Source of the DNA: Ruegeria discodermiae
GTDB taxonomy: Bacteria; Pseudomonadota; Alphaproteobacteria; Rhodobacterales; Rhodobacteraceae
Assembly (NCBI RefSeq): GCF_030758345.1
Contig: NZ_JAVAMO010000008.1
Location: 1-64,000 of the forward strand
DNA length: 64,000 bases
Reading direction: 5' to 3'
Notes under the pieces: generated by a model
Database searches by the model: none
What the model was told of the DNA's origin: nothing
Seen by the model: only the letters and a program-made list of their open reading frames with translations
Translations under genes and position numbers: made by a program
Part shown: in pieces, positions 18,460 through 28,083 of the stretch
Layout of the letters: every line of letters begins with the position of its first letter
How positions within the stretch are numbered: the stretch's first letter is position 1

Positions 18460-19590
18460 TTGGCTCTGATCGACTACCTGAACCGGGTGCATTTTGCCGA
18501 TAACATTCTGGAAGATGCATTATGGGCCGAACTGGATCAGCGGCGTGCCACGAGACTGTGTCTTCTTTCCAACGACGAAAGCCACGAAGGTGAATTGGGC
18601 GAGCGCATCCGTGCGGGTCTGCCGCAAGGGTTGCGCATCAGTGAGTTTCGTACCAGTGGCACGGTCCCGACCGAGGCCGAAGCGCAGCAGGTCGCGGCAT
18701 TTTATGAAAACGAAAACTGTGGTCTGATACTAGCTTACGGGCGTGGGTACTGCATCAATCTGGCCAAAGCGGTGCGCATTCTTGTGAGCCATGATCGGCC
18801 CTTAGCCAAGTTTGCCGACTCATTAGGTGGCGCCGTAGGTATCAAGTGCACCCTGCCTGATCTGATCGCTGTCCCTGCTCTGCAAGGCTTTTCAACGGGA
18901 TTCAACGGCTTGCTTTCTGTCTTTTTGAACGAAGGCGCAATGATCGACATAGCCAGTCGCAGCCTGCTGCCGACGGTTACGATAGGCGATCCGACCATCG
19001 CACTTCAGGATCCGATTGAGGTACAGGCAAGCGCCGGGATCAGCGCGGTGACCTTATGTGTCGAGGCACTGCTTTCGCCCAACTACAACCCGCCCGCACA
19101 TGGCATTGCTCTTGATGGCCTGACCCGCGGCTTGCAGGCACTGCAATCCGTTTCAGACACAGCCGATCTCGAAATCTGCCGCGAGTTGATGGCGGCCTGT
19201 ATGAACGCTGCTATGGTCCAGTTGAAGGGATTGGGGCTTGCCCACGCGATCACCAGTTCCCTCTGCGCGACCTCGCAACTTCCGCTGGACAAAGGCGCGA
19301 TTAAGGGCTTGCTGCTGCCGGAAATCCTGTGTGCGTACAATAGGATTGATCCGGCCGCTTGTTTGCCCTTGGGAAAAGCCCTTGGGGTAGCGCGCGCAGG
19401 CGATGTGGTGGACACCATCGCCTCAGCCTTCGAAGGTTTTCCATTTCCCTCTCGATTGTCCGAAATGGGAATAACTGCTGAACATGTCGGCGAATGCGCG
19501 GAGCGAGCGTCACGACACCGCGCCATGGCCAACAGCCCATGCCATCTTGCAGCCGCAGATATCCTCAAGATCCTGAATTCCATCTACTAG
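18460..19590 (+). CDS. Iron-alcohol-dehydrogenase-fold protein lacking metal and cofactor motifs
   Basis: A protein of about 376 residues aligns along its length with group III (iron) alcohol dehydrogenases. The conserved frame DPTIALQDPIEVQASAG and GLGLAHAI is easy to see. All four usual metal ligands are changed: the Asp and His of the G-x-D-A-x-x-H motif are Ser195 and Leu199, and the two later His are Ser266 and Leu276. The nucleotide loop GGGSxxD is YGRGYCIN (93-100). It may be a non-catalytic relative or use another mechanism. TTG 18460 has a strong GGGGAGGG; an upstream TTG at 18373 would add 29 unrelated-looking residues. Confidence 0.78.
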   Translation: MALIDYLNRVHFADNILEDALWAELDQRRATRLCLLSNDESHEGELGERIRAGLPQGLRISEFRTSGTVPTEAEAQQVAAFYENENCGLILAYGRGYCINLAKAVRILVSHDRPLAKFADSLGGAVGIKCTLPDLIAVPALQGFSTGFNGLLSVFLNEGAMIDIASRSLLPTVTIGDPTIALQDPIEVQASAGISAVTLCVEALLSPNYNPPAHGIALDGLTRGLQALQSVSDTADLEICRELMAACMNAAMVQLKGLGLAHAITSSLCATSQLPLDKGAIKGLLLPEILCAYNRIDPAACLPLGKALGVARAGDVVDTIASAFEGFPFPSRLSEMGITAEHVGECAERASRHRAMANSPCHLAAADILKILNSIY

Positions 19591-19605
19591 TCACCGGAGA
19601 CATCC

Positions 19606-21036
19606 ATGAAACCCCTACTCATCGACGGCGAGTGGATCACGACGAGCGCCAGCATCGAAAACATCAACCCATCTGATTTGGGCGATGTTGTGGATGTTTA
19701 TGCCGAGGCCGGTGTCGCGGAAACGCAGGCCGCGACAGATGCAGCCAAACGGGCGCTCCCAAACTGGGCGCATTCCACGCCCCAACAACGCCACGATATC
19801 CTGAAGGCCACATCGGACGAAATACTGGCCCGAAAGGCGGAATTGGGAGAATTGCTGGCGCGTGAAGAGGGCAAAACCCTGCCAGAGGGGATCGGTGAAA
19901 CCGTGCGCGCGGCGCAAATCTTTGACTTCTTCGCAGGCGAGGCCTTGCGCTTGGCTGGAGAAACGCTCCCGTCCGTTCGCCCTAGCGTTGGTGTCGATGT
20001 TACGCGCGAGCCAGTGGGCGTGGTGGGCATCATTGCGCCTTGGAACTTCCCCATCGCGATACCCGCATGGAAGATTGCTCCGGCGCTTTGTTACGGCAAC
20101 ACAGTAGTGTTCAAACCGGCGGAGCTGGTGCCCGGCTGTTCCTGGGCACTGGCCGAAATTCTCGATCGTGCTGGCGTTCCGGCAGGTGTCTTCAATCTGG
20201 TCATTGGTCCCGGACGGGTGGTGGGCCAAGCCATGTTGGACAGCCCTGACATTGACGCGATTACCTTTACCGGCTCGGTTGCTACCGGTCATCACGTTGC
20301 CAATGCCTGCATCGCGCAAATGCGTAAATTCCAACTGGAAATGGGCGGCAAAAACCCATTGGTGGTGCTGGATGATACGGACCTGGAAGTAGCGCTGGAT
20401 TGTGCCCTGAACGGAGCGTTTTATTCCACCGGCCAGCGCTGTACTGCTTCGTCTCGCCTGATCGTGACTGAGGGTATTCACAACCGTTTCGTCGAGGAAT
20501 TGGCCGAACGCACCCGCAATTTGCAGGTCGGACACGCGCTGCGGGAAGATACTCAGATCGGTCCGGTGGTGGATGAGACACAACTCAAACAAGATCTCGA
20601 TTACATCCAGATCGGTATTTCACAGGGCGGAAATCTGCGTGCGGGTGGCGGTCTGGTTGAACGGGATACCAAAGGTCACTTCATTCAACCGGCATTGATA
20701 ACTGACACAACCAACGACATGCGGATCAATCGGGAAGAGGTGTTCGGGCCGGTCGCCTCCGTGATCAGAGTAAAGGATTACGACGAAGCTCTTCACGTGG
20801 CAAACGACACCGAATTTGGTTTGTCATCAGGCATTTGCACGACATCGCTGAAACATGCCACGCATTTCAAGCGCAACGCTCAGGCTGGTATGGTCATGGT
20901 CAATCTGCCAACGGCAGGGGTCGACTATCACGTCCCGTTTGGTGGCACCAAAAGCTCTTCTTACGGGGCTCGTGAACAGGGCAGTTACGCGCGCGAATTC
21001 TTCACCACGGTGAAGACCGCGTACACGCTCGCCTAG
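19606..21036 (+). CDS. NAD(P)-dependent aldehyde dehydrogenase, ketoglutarate-semialdehyde type
   Basis: A 476-residue ALDH-superfamily enzyme with the expected PWNFP segment, cofactor strand VFKPAE, GFTGS-like loop ITFTGSVATG, catalytic Glu in LEMGGKNP and catalytic Cys in STGQRCTASSRLIV. Its style is closest to 2,5-dioxovalerate (alpha-ketoglutarate semialdehyde) and succinate-semialdehyde dehydrogenases; the choice between them is an inference. A XylX-like dehydratase that would make ketoglutarate semialdehyde is encoded at 42908, which favours that substrate. CCGGAGA precedes the start; it follows the Fe-ADH-fold gene by 15 bases. Confidence 0.9.
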   Translation: MKPLLIDGEWITTSASIENINPSDLGDVVDVYAEAGVAETQAATDAAKRALPNWAHSTPQQRHDILKATSDEILARKAELGELLAREEGKTLPEGIGETVRAAQIFDFFAGEALRLAGETLPSVRPSVGVDVTREPVGVVGIIAPWNFPIAIPAWKIAPALCYGNTVVFKPAELVPGCSWALAEILDRAGVPAGVFNLVIGPGRVVGQAMLDSPDIDAITFTGSVATGHHVANACIAQMRKFQLEMGGKNPLVVLDDTDLEVALDCALNGAFYSTGQRCTASSRLIVTEGIHNRFVEELAERTRNLQVGHALREDTQIGPVVDETQLKQDLDYIQIGISQGGNLRAGGGLVERDTKGHFIQPALITDTTNDMRINREEVFGPVASVIRVKDYDEALHVANDTEFGLSSGICTTSLKHATHFKRNAQAGMVMVNLPTAGVDYHVPFGGTKSSSYGAREQGSYAREFFTTVKTAYTLA

Positions 21037-21192
21037 GGCACGAGAACGATACCGAAATTAATGCATACATAACCGACAGTCTCTTTATTGGGGCCGGAGT
21101 CTTGCTTTTTGACGACTTCGTTTCCGATAATCGCTTCCCACGGGCGCATGTGCCGAAAGAGCCATGCCTCGTTATCTTTGGGAGGAGATAGC

Positions 21193-22020
21193 ATGAGTGA
21201 AGCCGTTGCGGTTCACCATGGTGCGTTTGGGAGGGCGGCCCTTTATGAATTGGATCGTCCGTTCGTCACCCATGCACATCGTGAAGGCCACCTGATTTTT
21301 TACGTCGATGGGAGCAGGGCCAAGGTCCAGGTGGGCGACACCTTGATGCGGATAGACGACGCCCATGCTGCGGCTGTCAGCCCTTGGGAACCGCATAATT
21401 TCGACGGCGTAGCCTGTGACAATCCGTGCTTGTGCCTGGTGATGTATATCAAGCCAATGTGGTTTCTTGAAAACTGCAAAACCGCGCAAGGCGTACTGGA
21501 TTTTGGTCATCCGGTCGTAAAGGTGAACGACGAGATCAGGCTCTGGATTTTGCGGCTTACCTCGCTGTTGCTTGAACCAGAAGATACGGAGGCGATGGAC
21601 GGGTATCTGTTTGAAATGACACGTATCTGCTATGATCAAAGCTGGGCGAGAAGCAAAAGTAGTACGCCGCTTGTGCGCCTGAAATCCCGATTCAGTGACT
21701 TTCGTGTTCGCCGTAGCTTGCGCCTGATGCAAGAGAATTTTGCCGAAGAAATGCAGATGGATGACCTTGCCCGGAAGGTCGGCCTGTCGCGCCCGCATTT
21801 CTTTAAGCTGTTCAAAAGGCAGATGGGTATCACACCGAACCTGTTTCTAAATACACTTCGCGCGGAACACGCAATCTCCGAGCTCTTGACGACCGAGAAA
21901 ACTGTAACTGATATCGGTCATGATCTGGGCTTTTCGTCGCAAGCCAGCTTTACCCGGTTCTTTGCATCCAATGTCGGCATCCCGCCAAGTGAGTATCGAC
22001 GGGTGGCCCACAAAACGTGA
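21193..22020 (+). CDS. AraC-family transcriptional regulator
   Basis: A 275-residue regulator. The N-terminal half is a cupin-like sensor (FVTHAHREGHLIFYVDG, then AAAVSPWEPHNF). The C-terminal ~100 residues hold two helix-turn-helix units: MDDLARKVGLSRPHFFKLFKRQMG and VTDIGHDLGFSSQASFTRFFASNVG, followed by PSEYRR. GGGAGGAGATAG precedes ATG 21193; a longer frame from 21088 has no RBS. It lies inside the importer cluster, between the aldehyde dehydrogenase and the permease genes, and probably controls it in response to the imported compound. Confidence 0.92.
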   Translation: MSEAVAVHHGAFGRAALYELDRPFVTHAHREGHLIFYVDGSRAKVQVGDTLMRIDDAHAAAVSPWEPHNFDGVACDNPCLCLVMYIKPMWFLENCKTAQGVLDFGHPVVKVNDEIRLWILRLTSLLLEPEDTEAMDGYLFEMTRICYDQSWARSKSSTPLVRLKSRFSDFRVRRSLRLMQENFAEEMQMDDLARKVGLSRPHFFKLFKRQMGITPNLFLNTLRAEHAISELLTTEKTVTDIGHDLGFSSQASFTRFFASNVGIPPSEYRRVAHKT

Positions 22021-22150
22021 CCGCGTTTTCCGATGCGGGGTGAAGTGAGGAGACTGAGGGGTATGCCGATTCGCTGACCGCTCTTCTAGCCTTCTTAAAG
22101 GATGAAACCGGGCAAATACGATCCGGACATCCGCTGGGAGGGCACCAGGA

Positions 22151-22207
22151 ATGGCAACTTACTGCTGTGCAGACGATGTGGAACTGCACGTGCCGGTGGC
22201 GCGATGA
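22151..22207 (+). CDS. Possible 18-residue leader ORF coupled to the permease
   Basis: A short frame beginning MATYCCADDVELHV has a strong GGGAGGG ahead of its ATG. Its TGA overlaps the permease ATG at 22204 as ATGA. The permease itself has no visible ribosome-binding site, so translation may depend on this leader. No homology is claimed. Confidence 0.3.
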   Translation: MATYCCADDVELHVPVAR

Positions 22208-23214
22208 GGCAATTCGTTGACAGACATCCGATCTGGTCAATCGTTCTGTTTGTGGTTGCAGCGATCCTATTGTGGATGATCTTTGCGGTCTGGCCCGATT
22301 GGCTGAAGGACCTTATCGGTCGCAAGAAAGTATTTTTGAACGCCTTGTTCAACGGCATAACACTGGGAGGCCTCTACTTTCTGGTTGCCAGCGGCTTTAC
22401 CCTGATTTTCGGCCTGATGCGCAATGTGAATCTGGCGCATGGATCTCTTTATTTGCTGGGCGGTTATATCGGTTTCATGACCGCCGAAATCACTGGGTTC
22501 TGGCTTTTGGCCTTTCCAGTGGCGTTCATCGTTGTCGGAGCATTGGGCGTGCTGTTGCAGATTTTTGTGTTCCGCCGGATGGAGGGGCAGGATCTGCGTC
22601 AGACGCTGGTCACGATCGGCATTTCGATCGTAATGGCGGATCTGATGCTCTGGGCCTGGGGTGGCGACTTCTACAACATCACGCCACCAGATTGGCTGAG
22701 CGGCCCGATGAGCACCTTCTTTGTGACCTCGGTCAAACGATCAGGCGAGTTGGTCTATCTGAAGTACCCCTTTGTGCGCATCGTGATCTTTGCAGCCTCG
22801 ATTGTAGTTGGTGTCGGCATGTGGTTGCTGCTCAACCGCACCCGGATCGGAATGCTGATCCGTGCGGGCGTGGATGATCGCGACATGCTGTCGGCCACCG
22901 GTGCGCGCATTCAATTGGTCTTTGTCGCGGTCTTCGCTTTTGGAGCAGGGCTTGCAGGCGTCGCTGGCGTAGTTGGCGGCACGTTTCAATCGGTTGCGCC
23001 GGGTGAAGACGTGCGGTTTCTGCTGGCTTCACTCGTGGTTGTGATTGTTGGCGGCATGGGCTCGATCTCTGGCGCTGCGATTGGTGCTCTGCTGATCGGC
23101 CTCGCCGAGCAATTTGGCTCGGTCTACTTTCCGACATATGCCGTCGTCCTGACATTCCTCATCATGGTGGTCGTGCTTGCCTTTCGCCCCCAAGGCCTGA
23201 TGGGGAGAAGCTGA
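22204..23214 (+). CDS. Branched-chain-type ABC permease (LivH-like)
   Basis: A 336-residue integral membrane subunit. LivH-family landmarks are FLNALFNGITLGGLYFLVASG, FGLMRNVNLAHGSLYLLGGYIGF, the coupling helix IRAGVDDRDMLSATGARIQLVF and the C-terminal GGMGSISGAAIGALLIGL. An extra N-terminal hydrophobic helix (residues ~10-28) precedes the usual first segment. ATG 22102 would add 34 residues but lacks a spaced RBS; ATG 22204 overlaps an upstream mini-ORF. It pairs with the LivM-like subunit that follows. Confidence 0.92.
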   Translation: MRQFVDRHPIWSIVLFVVAAILLWMIFAVWPDWLKDLIGRKKVFLNALFNGITLGGLYFLVASGFTLIFGLMRNVNLAHGSLYLLGGYIGFMTAEITGFWLLAFPVAFIVVGALGVLLQIFVFRRMEGQDLRQTLVTIGISIVMADLMLWAWGGDFYNITPPDWLSGPMSTFFVTSVKRSGELVYLKYPFVRIVIFAASIVVGVGMWLLLNRTRIGMLIRAGVDDRDMLSATGARIQLVFVAVFAFGAGLAGVAGVVGGTFQSVAPGEDVRFLLASLVVVIVGGMGSISGAAIGALLIGLAEQFGSVYFPTYAVVLTFLIMVVVLAFRPQGLMGRS

Positions 23215-23217
23215 GCA

Positions 23218-24279
23218 ATGGCGGTGATCGAGGATAAGATAGGGGCCGTGGCAATCGAACCAAAAACGTGGTTCGAACGGATACCGGCCGCCTATTGGCT
23301 GGTCGGGTTTGTCTTGCTTGTCATGCCCACCTTCGCCTCGAACTTCGTGCTGTTCCAGATTTTCGGTTGGACCTTCATTCTGGGAATCATTGCTCTCAGT
23401 TTGATGTTTCTGGGCGGCTATGGCGGTATGGTCAGCATGGCGCAGATGACCATCGCAGGCTGCGCGGGCTATATGATCGCCATCTTCGGGTCCAGCGCGA
23501 TCACCGGCATTTCGATGGGTTGGCCATGGTTTGTGGCGATTCCCTTCGCGTTGATCATTGCCGTCTTGCTGGGCACGCTGATCGGTTGGTTGGCGGTGCG
23601 CACCGAAGGCATCTACACCATCATGATCACGCTGGCGATTGCCGCCGCCTTTTTCTACTTCACCCGGCAAAACTATGTTATTTTCAACGGGTTTTCCGGT
23701 TTCAACGGTGTACTGCCGCCGCAGCTTTTCGGCGTCGACTGGCGTGGTCCGATTGCGTTCTACTACCTGACATTGTTCTGGGCCGCTCTGTGCTACTTCG
23801 CGGTGCTTTACATCTCGCGGGCCCCCTTTGGCCTCGCGCTGCAAGGCGTGCGCGACAACCAGCGCCGCATGTCCGCTCTGGGCTACAATGCGACGGCGCA
23901 TCGGGTGGCCGCCTATGCCTTTGCCGCGCTGCTCGCTGGGATCGGGGGCATTCTTCTCACTTGGCAATCGGCCCAGATTTCGCCCGGCACTGCAGGCATC
24001 GGGCCAGCCATCGACATTCTGGTTGTGGCGGTGATCGGCGGGATGCGCCACCCGATCGGGGCCTTCATCGGAGCCTTCATCTACGTAATCCTTAAGACTT
24101 TTGCACTCGATGCGCTGGTCGCTTTGGGCCTGTCGGGTGAGCGGTTTCAGTTGCTGATCGGTCTTGGCTTTCTGGTCATCGTGTTCTGGTCTCCCGATGG
24201 CATCCTCGGCCTGTGGGAAAAGTGGAAGGAAAGCCGAAACAAAGACCCGCTGGTCGATCGCGGAGGGGATGCGCCATGA
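23218..24279 (+). CDS. Branched-chain-type ABC permease (LivM-like)
   Basis: A 353-residue second permease. Typical LivM segments are GIIALSLMFLGGYGGMVSMAQMTIAG, VRTEGIYTIMITLAIAAAFFYF, the coupling region LQGVRDNQRRMSALGYNATAHR and the late glycine-rich helix ISPGTAGIGPAIDILVVAVIGGMRHPIGA. It begins three bases after the LivH-like stop and ends in an ATGA overlap with the first ATPase. Confidence 0.93.
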   Translation: MAVIEDKIGAVAIEPKTWFERIPAAYWLVGFVLLVMPTFASNFVLFQIFGWTFILGIIALSLMFLGGYGGMVSMAQMTIAGCAGYMIAIFGSSAITGISMGWPWFVAIPFALIIAVLLGTLIGWLAVRTEGIYTIMITLAIAAAFFYFTRQNYVIFNGFSGFNGVLPPQLFGVDWRGPIAFYYLTLFWAALCYFAVLYISRAPFGLALQGVRDNQRRMSALGYNATAHRVAAYAFAALLAGIGGILLTWQSAQISPGTAGIGPAIDILVVAVIGGMRHPIGAFIGAFIYVILKTFALDALVALGLSGERFQLLIGLGFLVIVFWSPDGILGLWEKWKESRNKDPLVDRGGDAP

Positions 24280-25067
24280 ATGCGCCTGTCTCTGTTTCGG
24301 AACGGCTCAACGCGACCGGCACGGCCAATGCGCTGGAGTTGCGCGGCGTTTCGAAACTATTTGGTGCGCTGGCGGCCCTGCAGGACATCAACATTTCTGT
24401 TAAGCCCGGCGAACGCCGCGCGGTTCTGGGCTCGAACGGGGCGGGAAAGACAACCCTCTTTAACTGCATCACCGGGGATTTTCTGGCGACCTCCGGCAGC
24501 ATTCGGTTTTTTGGCGAGGATATCTCGGCCTTTCCACCGCATGAGCGCATCCGGCGGGGTCTGCGCCGTACCTATCAGATTTCGCTTTTGTTCACCGGGC
24601 TCAGCGTGCGCGACAACATTTATCTTTCCTGTGTGGGCGTATCGCGCAGCCGTTTTTCCTTCTTGCGTCCTCGGCGCAACGACGCGCTGGTCGCTGCCGC
24701 CGATAACCTGGTGGACATGGTCCACCTCTCGGATGAGCGCGACACGATTGTCTCGAACCTGTCCTATGGCCAGCAGCGACAGCTTGAAATTGCCGTGGCA
24801 CTGGCCGGAGCACCCCGCTTCATCCTGTTTGACGAACCTGCCGCCGGATTGTCGCCCACCGAACGGCGCGAACTGGTCGAGATTCTGAACGGTCTACCCG
24901 GCCATATGGGGTACATCATCATCGAACATGACATGGATGTTGCCCTGCGCGTCGCCGAAAGCGTGACGATGATGCATAACGGACAGATCTTCAAAGAAGG
25001 CAAACCCGCCGAGATCGAAGAAGACCCCGAAGTTCAGGCGCTTTACCTGGGAGGAGTTGATGGCTGA
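24276..25067 (+). CDS. Branched-chain-type ABC ATPase (LivG-like)
   Basis: A 263-residue ATPase: Walker [11 protein letters not shown]-loop region [15 protein letters not shown], signature [15 protein letters not shown], Walker [14 protein letters not shown] and switch His in [13 protein letters not shown] instead of LSGGQ is common in the LivG group. The ATG is chosen at the ATGA overlap with the LivM-like gene. It overlaps the start of the next gene by eight bases. Confidence 0.93.
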   Translation: MNAPVSVSERLNATGTANALELRGVSKLFGALAALQDINISVKPGERRAVLGSNGAGKTTLFNCITGDFLATSGSIRFFGEDISAFPPHERIRRGLRRTYQISLLFTGLSVRDNIYLSCVGVSRSRFSFLRPRRNDALVAAADNLVDMVHLSDERDTIVSNLSYGQQRQLEIAVALAGAPRFILFDEPAAGLSPTERRELVEILNGLPGHMGYIIIEHDMDVALRVAESVTMMHNGQIFKEGKPAEIEEDPEVQALYLGGVDG

Positions 25068-27234
25068 GCGCGGCGGCCCTCCGGCGCTGGAAGTGCGCGA
25101 TCTGAATGTCTATTACGGGCATTCCCATGCGCTTCAGGGGGTTGATCTGCGGCTGGGGCGCGGTGTTCTGTCCGTGGTCGGACGCAACGGGATGGGCAAG
25201 ACCACCTTGTGTCAGGCGATCATGGGGCTAGTCCCGGTCGCATCAGGCGACATTTCGTTTGGCGGTCAGTCGCTCGTGGGAAAGACCCCGGCTGAAATTG
25301 CCCGTCTCGGGGTCGGATATGTTCCACAAGGTCGGCGGTTGTGGCGGTCTTTGACGGTTGATGAGCATTTAAGACTTGTCGCCAAACGGGATGCCGCCTG
25401 GAGCGTTGAGCGCATCTATTCGACCTTCCCGCGTCTGGCAGAACGCAAATCCAATGGCGGCGCGCAATTGTCTGGTGGTGAACAGCAGATGCTGGCGATT
25501 GCCCGTGCACTGCTGCTGAACCCGAAGCTGCTGGTGATGGATGAGCCGACCGAGGGGCTCGCCCCAGTAATCGTGCAACAAGTCGAAGATATGCTGGTCC
25601 GGCTGGGTCAGGAAGGCGACATCGAAGTTCTGGTGATCGAACAGAATATCGGCGTCGCCTGCGCCGTGGCCGAAAGCGTCGGCATCATGGTCAACGGTCA
25701 GATCGACCGTATCATGGATAGCGGGGTTCTCGCTGCTGACCGCGACTTGCAGCAGGCAATGCTTGGCGTTGGCCGACATGCCCATGATGAGACACCCGAC
25801 GCCACGCCGCAACGCGAGGCGAAGGGGGAAGAGCAGCACCGCGGCGCAGTCACCCGCATATACATGTCCAACCCATCGACGCCAACGCGCTGGTCGCGGC
25901 ATGTGCCCGTGCGAATTATCGAAGGTACCGCTAGGACGGTGACGCCCGCCCCTGCTGCCGTCTCCTCTGCAGGAGCCACCATTTCTGTTCAGCCTCGTCA
26001 GCGGGGCGCTGGCACGATCCTCGTCTGCGGGACACTCGACACCAAAGGCCCCGAGCTGCGCTTCATGCGTGACATTATTCGGGCCGAGGGGCTGGCGGTA
26101 CGGCTGGTCGATCTGTCTACCTCGGGGAAACCGTCCGGGGCTGAAGTGCCACCTCATACCGTTGCCGGGTTTCACCCGCGCGGGGTCAGTGGGGTCTTTA
26201 CCGGAGATCGCGGCACGGCGGTGGCCGGGATGACGCTGGCCTTCGAACGCTGGATGGCACACCAGCATGATGTGGCCGGTGTGATCGGCGCGGGTGGTTC
26301 GGGCGGAACAGCTTTGGTCGCGCCTGCTTTTCGTAGCCTGCCTGTCGGTATCCCCAAGATGCTGATCTCGACCGTCGCCAGCGGCAATACCGAGCAATAT
26401 GTCGGACCGTCGGACATCACCATGATGCACTCGGTTGCCGATGTGCAGGGCATCAACTCGATCACGCGTGAGGTGCTTGGCAACGGTGCACATGCGTTGG
26501 CTGGCATGGTCAAGGGGCGGCGGTTGGTGCAGCCCCATCATATCGACAAACCAGCGGTCGGGATGACCATGTTCGGGGTGACGACACCTTGCGTGCAGAT
26601 GGTCTCGCAAGCGATCGAAGAAGACTATGACTGTCTGGTCTTCCATGCCACCGGAACCGGTGGGCGGTCGATGGAAAAGCTACTGGATAGCGGCATGCTG
26701 AGCGCCGTTCTCGACCTGACCACAACCGAGATCTGCGACATGGTGGCAGGCGGCGTATTTGCAGCGAACGAAGATCGCTTTGGTGCCTCGATCCGCGCAG
26801 GGCTGCCTTATATCGGTGCCTGCGGCGCGCTCGACATGGTGAATTTCAACGCCCCCGAAACCGTGCCCGCCCGATACCGGGACCGGCTGTTCTATGAACA
26901 CAACCCCCAGATCACCCTGATGCGCACCACGGCCGAGGAAAACACCCGGATGGGGCGCTGGATCGGAGAGAGACTAAACGAGATGTCCGGGCCTGTGCGC
27001 TTTTTCCTGCCCGAGGGCGGCGTGTCGCTGCTAGATGCCCCTGGTCAGGCGTTCTGGGACCCCGAGGCCAATGCCGCGCTTTTCAGAGCGCTGGAAGAAA
27101 CCGTGCGCCAGAATTCCACCCGTCAGTTGGTGCGGGTGCCCCATAACATCAACGATCCCGAATTTGCGGATCTTGTCGTTCAAACCTTCCGGACATTCCA
27201 CGGCGGTGCCCGGCGCAAAACCTCAGGAGAGTAA
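25060..27234 (+). CDS. Fusion: LivF-like ABC ATPase + Tm-1-like (UPF0261) domain
   Basis: A 724-residue fusion. Residues ~1-240 form a LivF-type ATPase (Walker [10 protein letters not shown] near 40, LSGGEQQ near 138, MDEPTEGL near 158). A polar, low-complexity linker follows (~245-316). Residues ~317-715 form a UPF0261/Tm-1-like domain: [70 protein letters not shown]. In tomato Tm-1 this domain sits next to a TIM-barrel domain, which here is the next gene. The linkage of an importer ATPase to this domain suggests the two act on the imported compound. The frame is open throughout, so the fusion is real in this sequence. Confidence 0.88.
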   Translation: MAERGGPPALEVRDLNVYYGHSHALQGVDLRLGRGVLSVVGRNGMGKTTLCQAIMGLVPVASGDISFGGQSLVGKTPAEIARLGVGYVPQGRRLWRSLTVDEHLRLVAKRDAAWSVERIYSTFPRLAERKSNGGAQLSGGEQQMLAIARALLLNPKLLVMDEPTEGLAPVIVQQVEDMLVRLGQEGDIEVLVIEQNIGVACAVAESVGIMVNGQIDRIMDSGVLAADRDLQQAMLGVGRHAHDETPDATPQREAKGEEQHRGAVTRIYMSNPSTPTRWSRHVPVRIIEGTARTVTPAPAAVSSAGATISVQPRQRGAGTILVCGTLDTKGPELRFMRDIIRAEGLAVRLVDLSTSGKPSGAEVPPHTVAGFHPRGVSGVFTGDRGTAVAGMTLAFERWMAHQHDVAGVIGAGGSGGTALVAPAFRSLPVGIPKMLISTVASGNTEQYVGPSDITMMHSVADVQGINSITREVLGNGAHALAGMVKGRRLVQPHHIDKPAVGMTMFGVTTPCVQMVSQAIEEDYDCLVFHATGTGGRSMEKLLDSGMLSAVLDLTTTEICDMVAGGVFAANEDRFGASIRAGLPYIGACGALDMVNFNAPETVPARYRDRLFYEHNPQITLMRTTAEENTRMGRWIGERLNEMSGPVRFFLPEGGVSLLDAPGQAFWDPEANAALFRALEETVRQNSTRQLVRVPHNINDPEFADLVVQTFRTFHGGARRKTSGE

Positions 27235-27237
27235 GCC

Positions 27238-28062
27238 ATGTATGACCGCTCTGAACTGATGGCGAAATATCGCAAGATGGTGGCCGAGGGTGAGCCGATC
27301 ATCGGCGGTGGTGCCGGTACGGGCCTGTCCGCAAAATGCGAAGAGGCAGGCGGCATTGATCTGATCGTAATCTACAATTCCGGTCGCTATCGCATGGCCG
27401 GGCGCGGATCTCTGGCCGGGCTGATGCCTTATGGCGATGCCAATGGCGTGGTGATGGAAATGGCGGGCGAGGTTCTGCCCGTGGTCAAGAACACACCGGT
27501 TCTTGCCGGTGTCTGCGCCACCGACCCGTTTCGCCTGATGGACAAGTTTCTGGACGACGTGAAAGCCGCCGGCTTTTCGGGCGTGCAGAACTTTCCGACC
27601 GTAGGGCTGATCGACGGCAATTTCCGGTCCAATCTGGAAGAAACCGGCATGGGGTATGACCATGAGATCAACATGATCGCCATGGCCCATCAAAAGGACC
27701 TGCTGACGACGCCCTATGTGTTTTCCGAAGAAGATGCTGAAGCGATGGCGAAGGCCGGTGCCGACATCATCGTCGTGCATCTTGGCCTGACGACCGGGGG
27801 CAGCATCGGGGCAGAAACGGCCGTCACATTGGACCAGGCCCCGGCGCTGACAGATGCCTGGGCCGCGGCGGCTTTGGCGGTAAATTCGAATGCCATCGTG
27901 TTGGTGCATGGCGGACCGGTCGCCACCCCCGAGGACGCCGATTACGTCCTGAAAAATTCCAAAAACTGCCACGGCTTCTATGGCGCCTCCTCGATGGAGC
28001 GTCTGCCGACCGAGGTCGCTTTGACCGCCAAGACAGCGGAATTCAAGAGGATCGGCCGCTAA
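27238..28062 (+). CDS. Tm-1-type TIM-barrel protein (PEP-hydrolase family)
   Basis: A 274-residue protein of the phosphoenolpyruvate-hydrolase-like family: the N-terminus [35 protein letters not shown], then [54 protein letters not shown] and the late strand [16 protein letters not shown]. It is the counterpart of the C-terminal half of plant Tm-1, while the N-terminal half is fused to the ABC ATPase directly upstream (three-base gap). AGGAGA precedes the start. The reaction is not established; a lyase or hydrolase on a small keto acid is an inference from the fold. Confidence 0.88.
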   Translation: MYDRSELMAKYRKMVAEGEPIIGGGAGTGLSAKCEEAGGIDLIVIYNSGRYRMAGRGSLAGLMPYGDANGVVMEMAGEVLPVVKNTPVLAGVCATDPFRLMDKFLDDVKAAGFSGVQNFPTVGLIDGNFRSNLEETGMGYDHEINMIAMAHQKDLLTTPYVFSEEDAEAMAKAGADIIVVHLGLTTGGSIGAETAVTLDQAPALTDAWAAAALAVNSNAIVLVHGGPVATPEDADYVLKNSKNCHGFYGASSMERLPTEVALTAKTAEFKRIGR

Positions 28063-28083
28063 GGCCGAAAGGAGGAACACAAG

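Noticed and set aside
19615-20592. 325-codon minus-strand frame opposite the aldehyde dehydrogenase
   Set aside because: Pure antisense shadow without start signal or motif.
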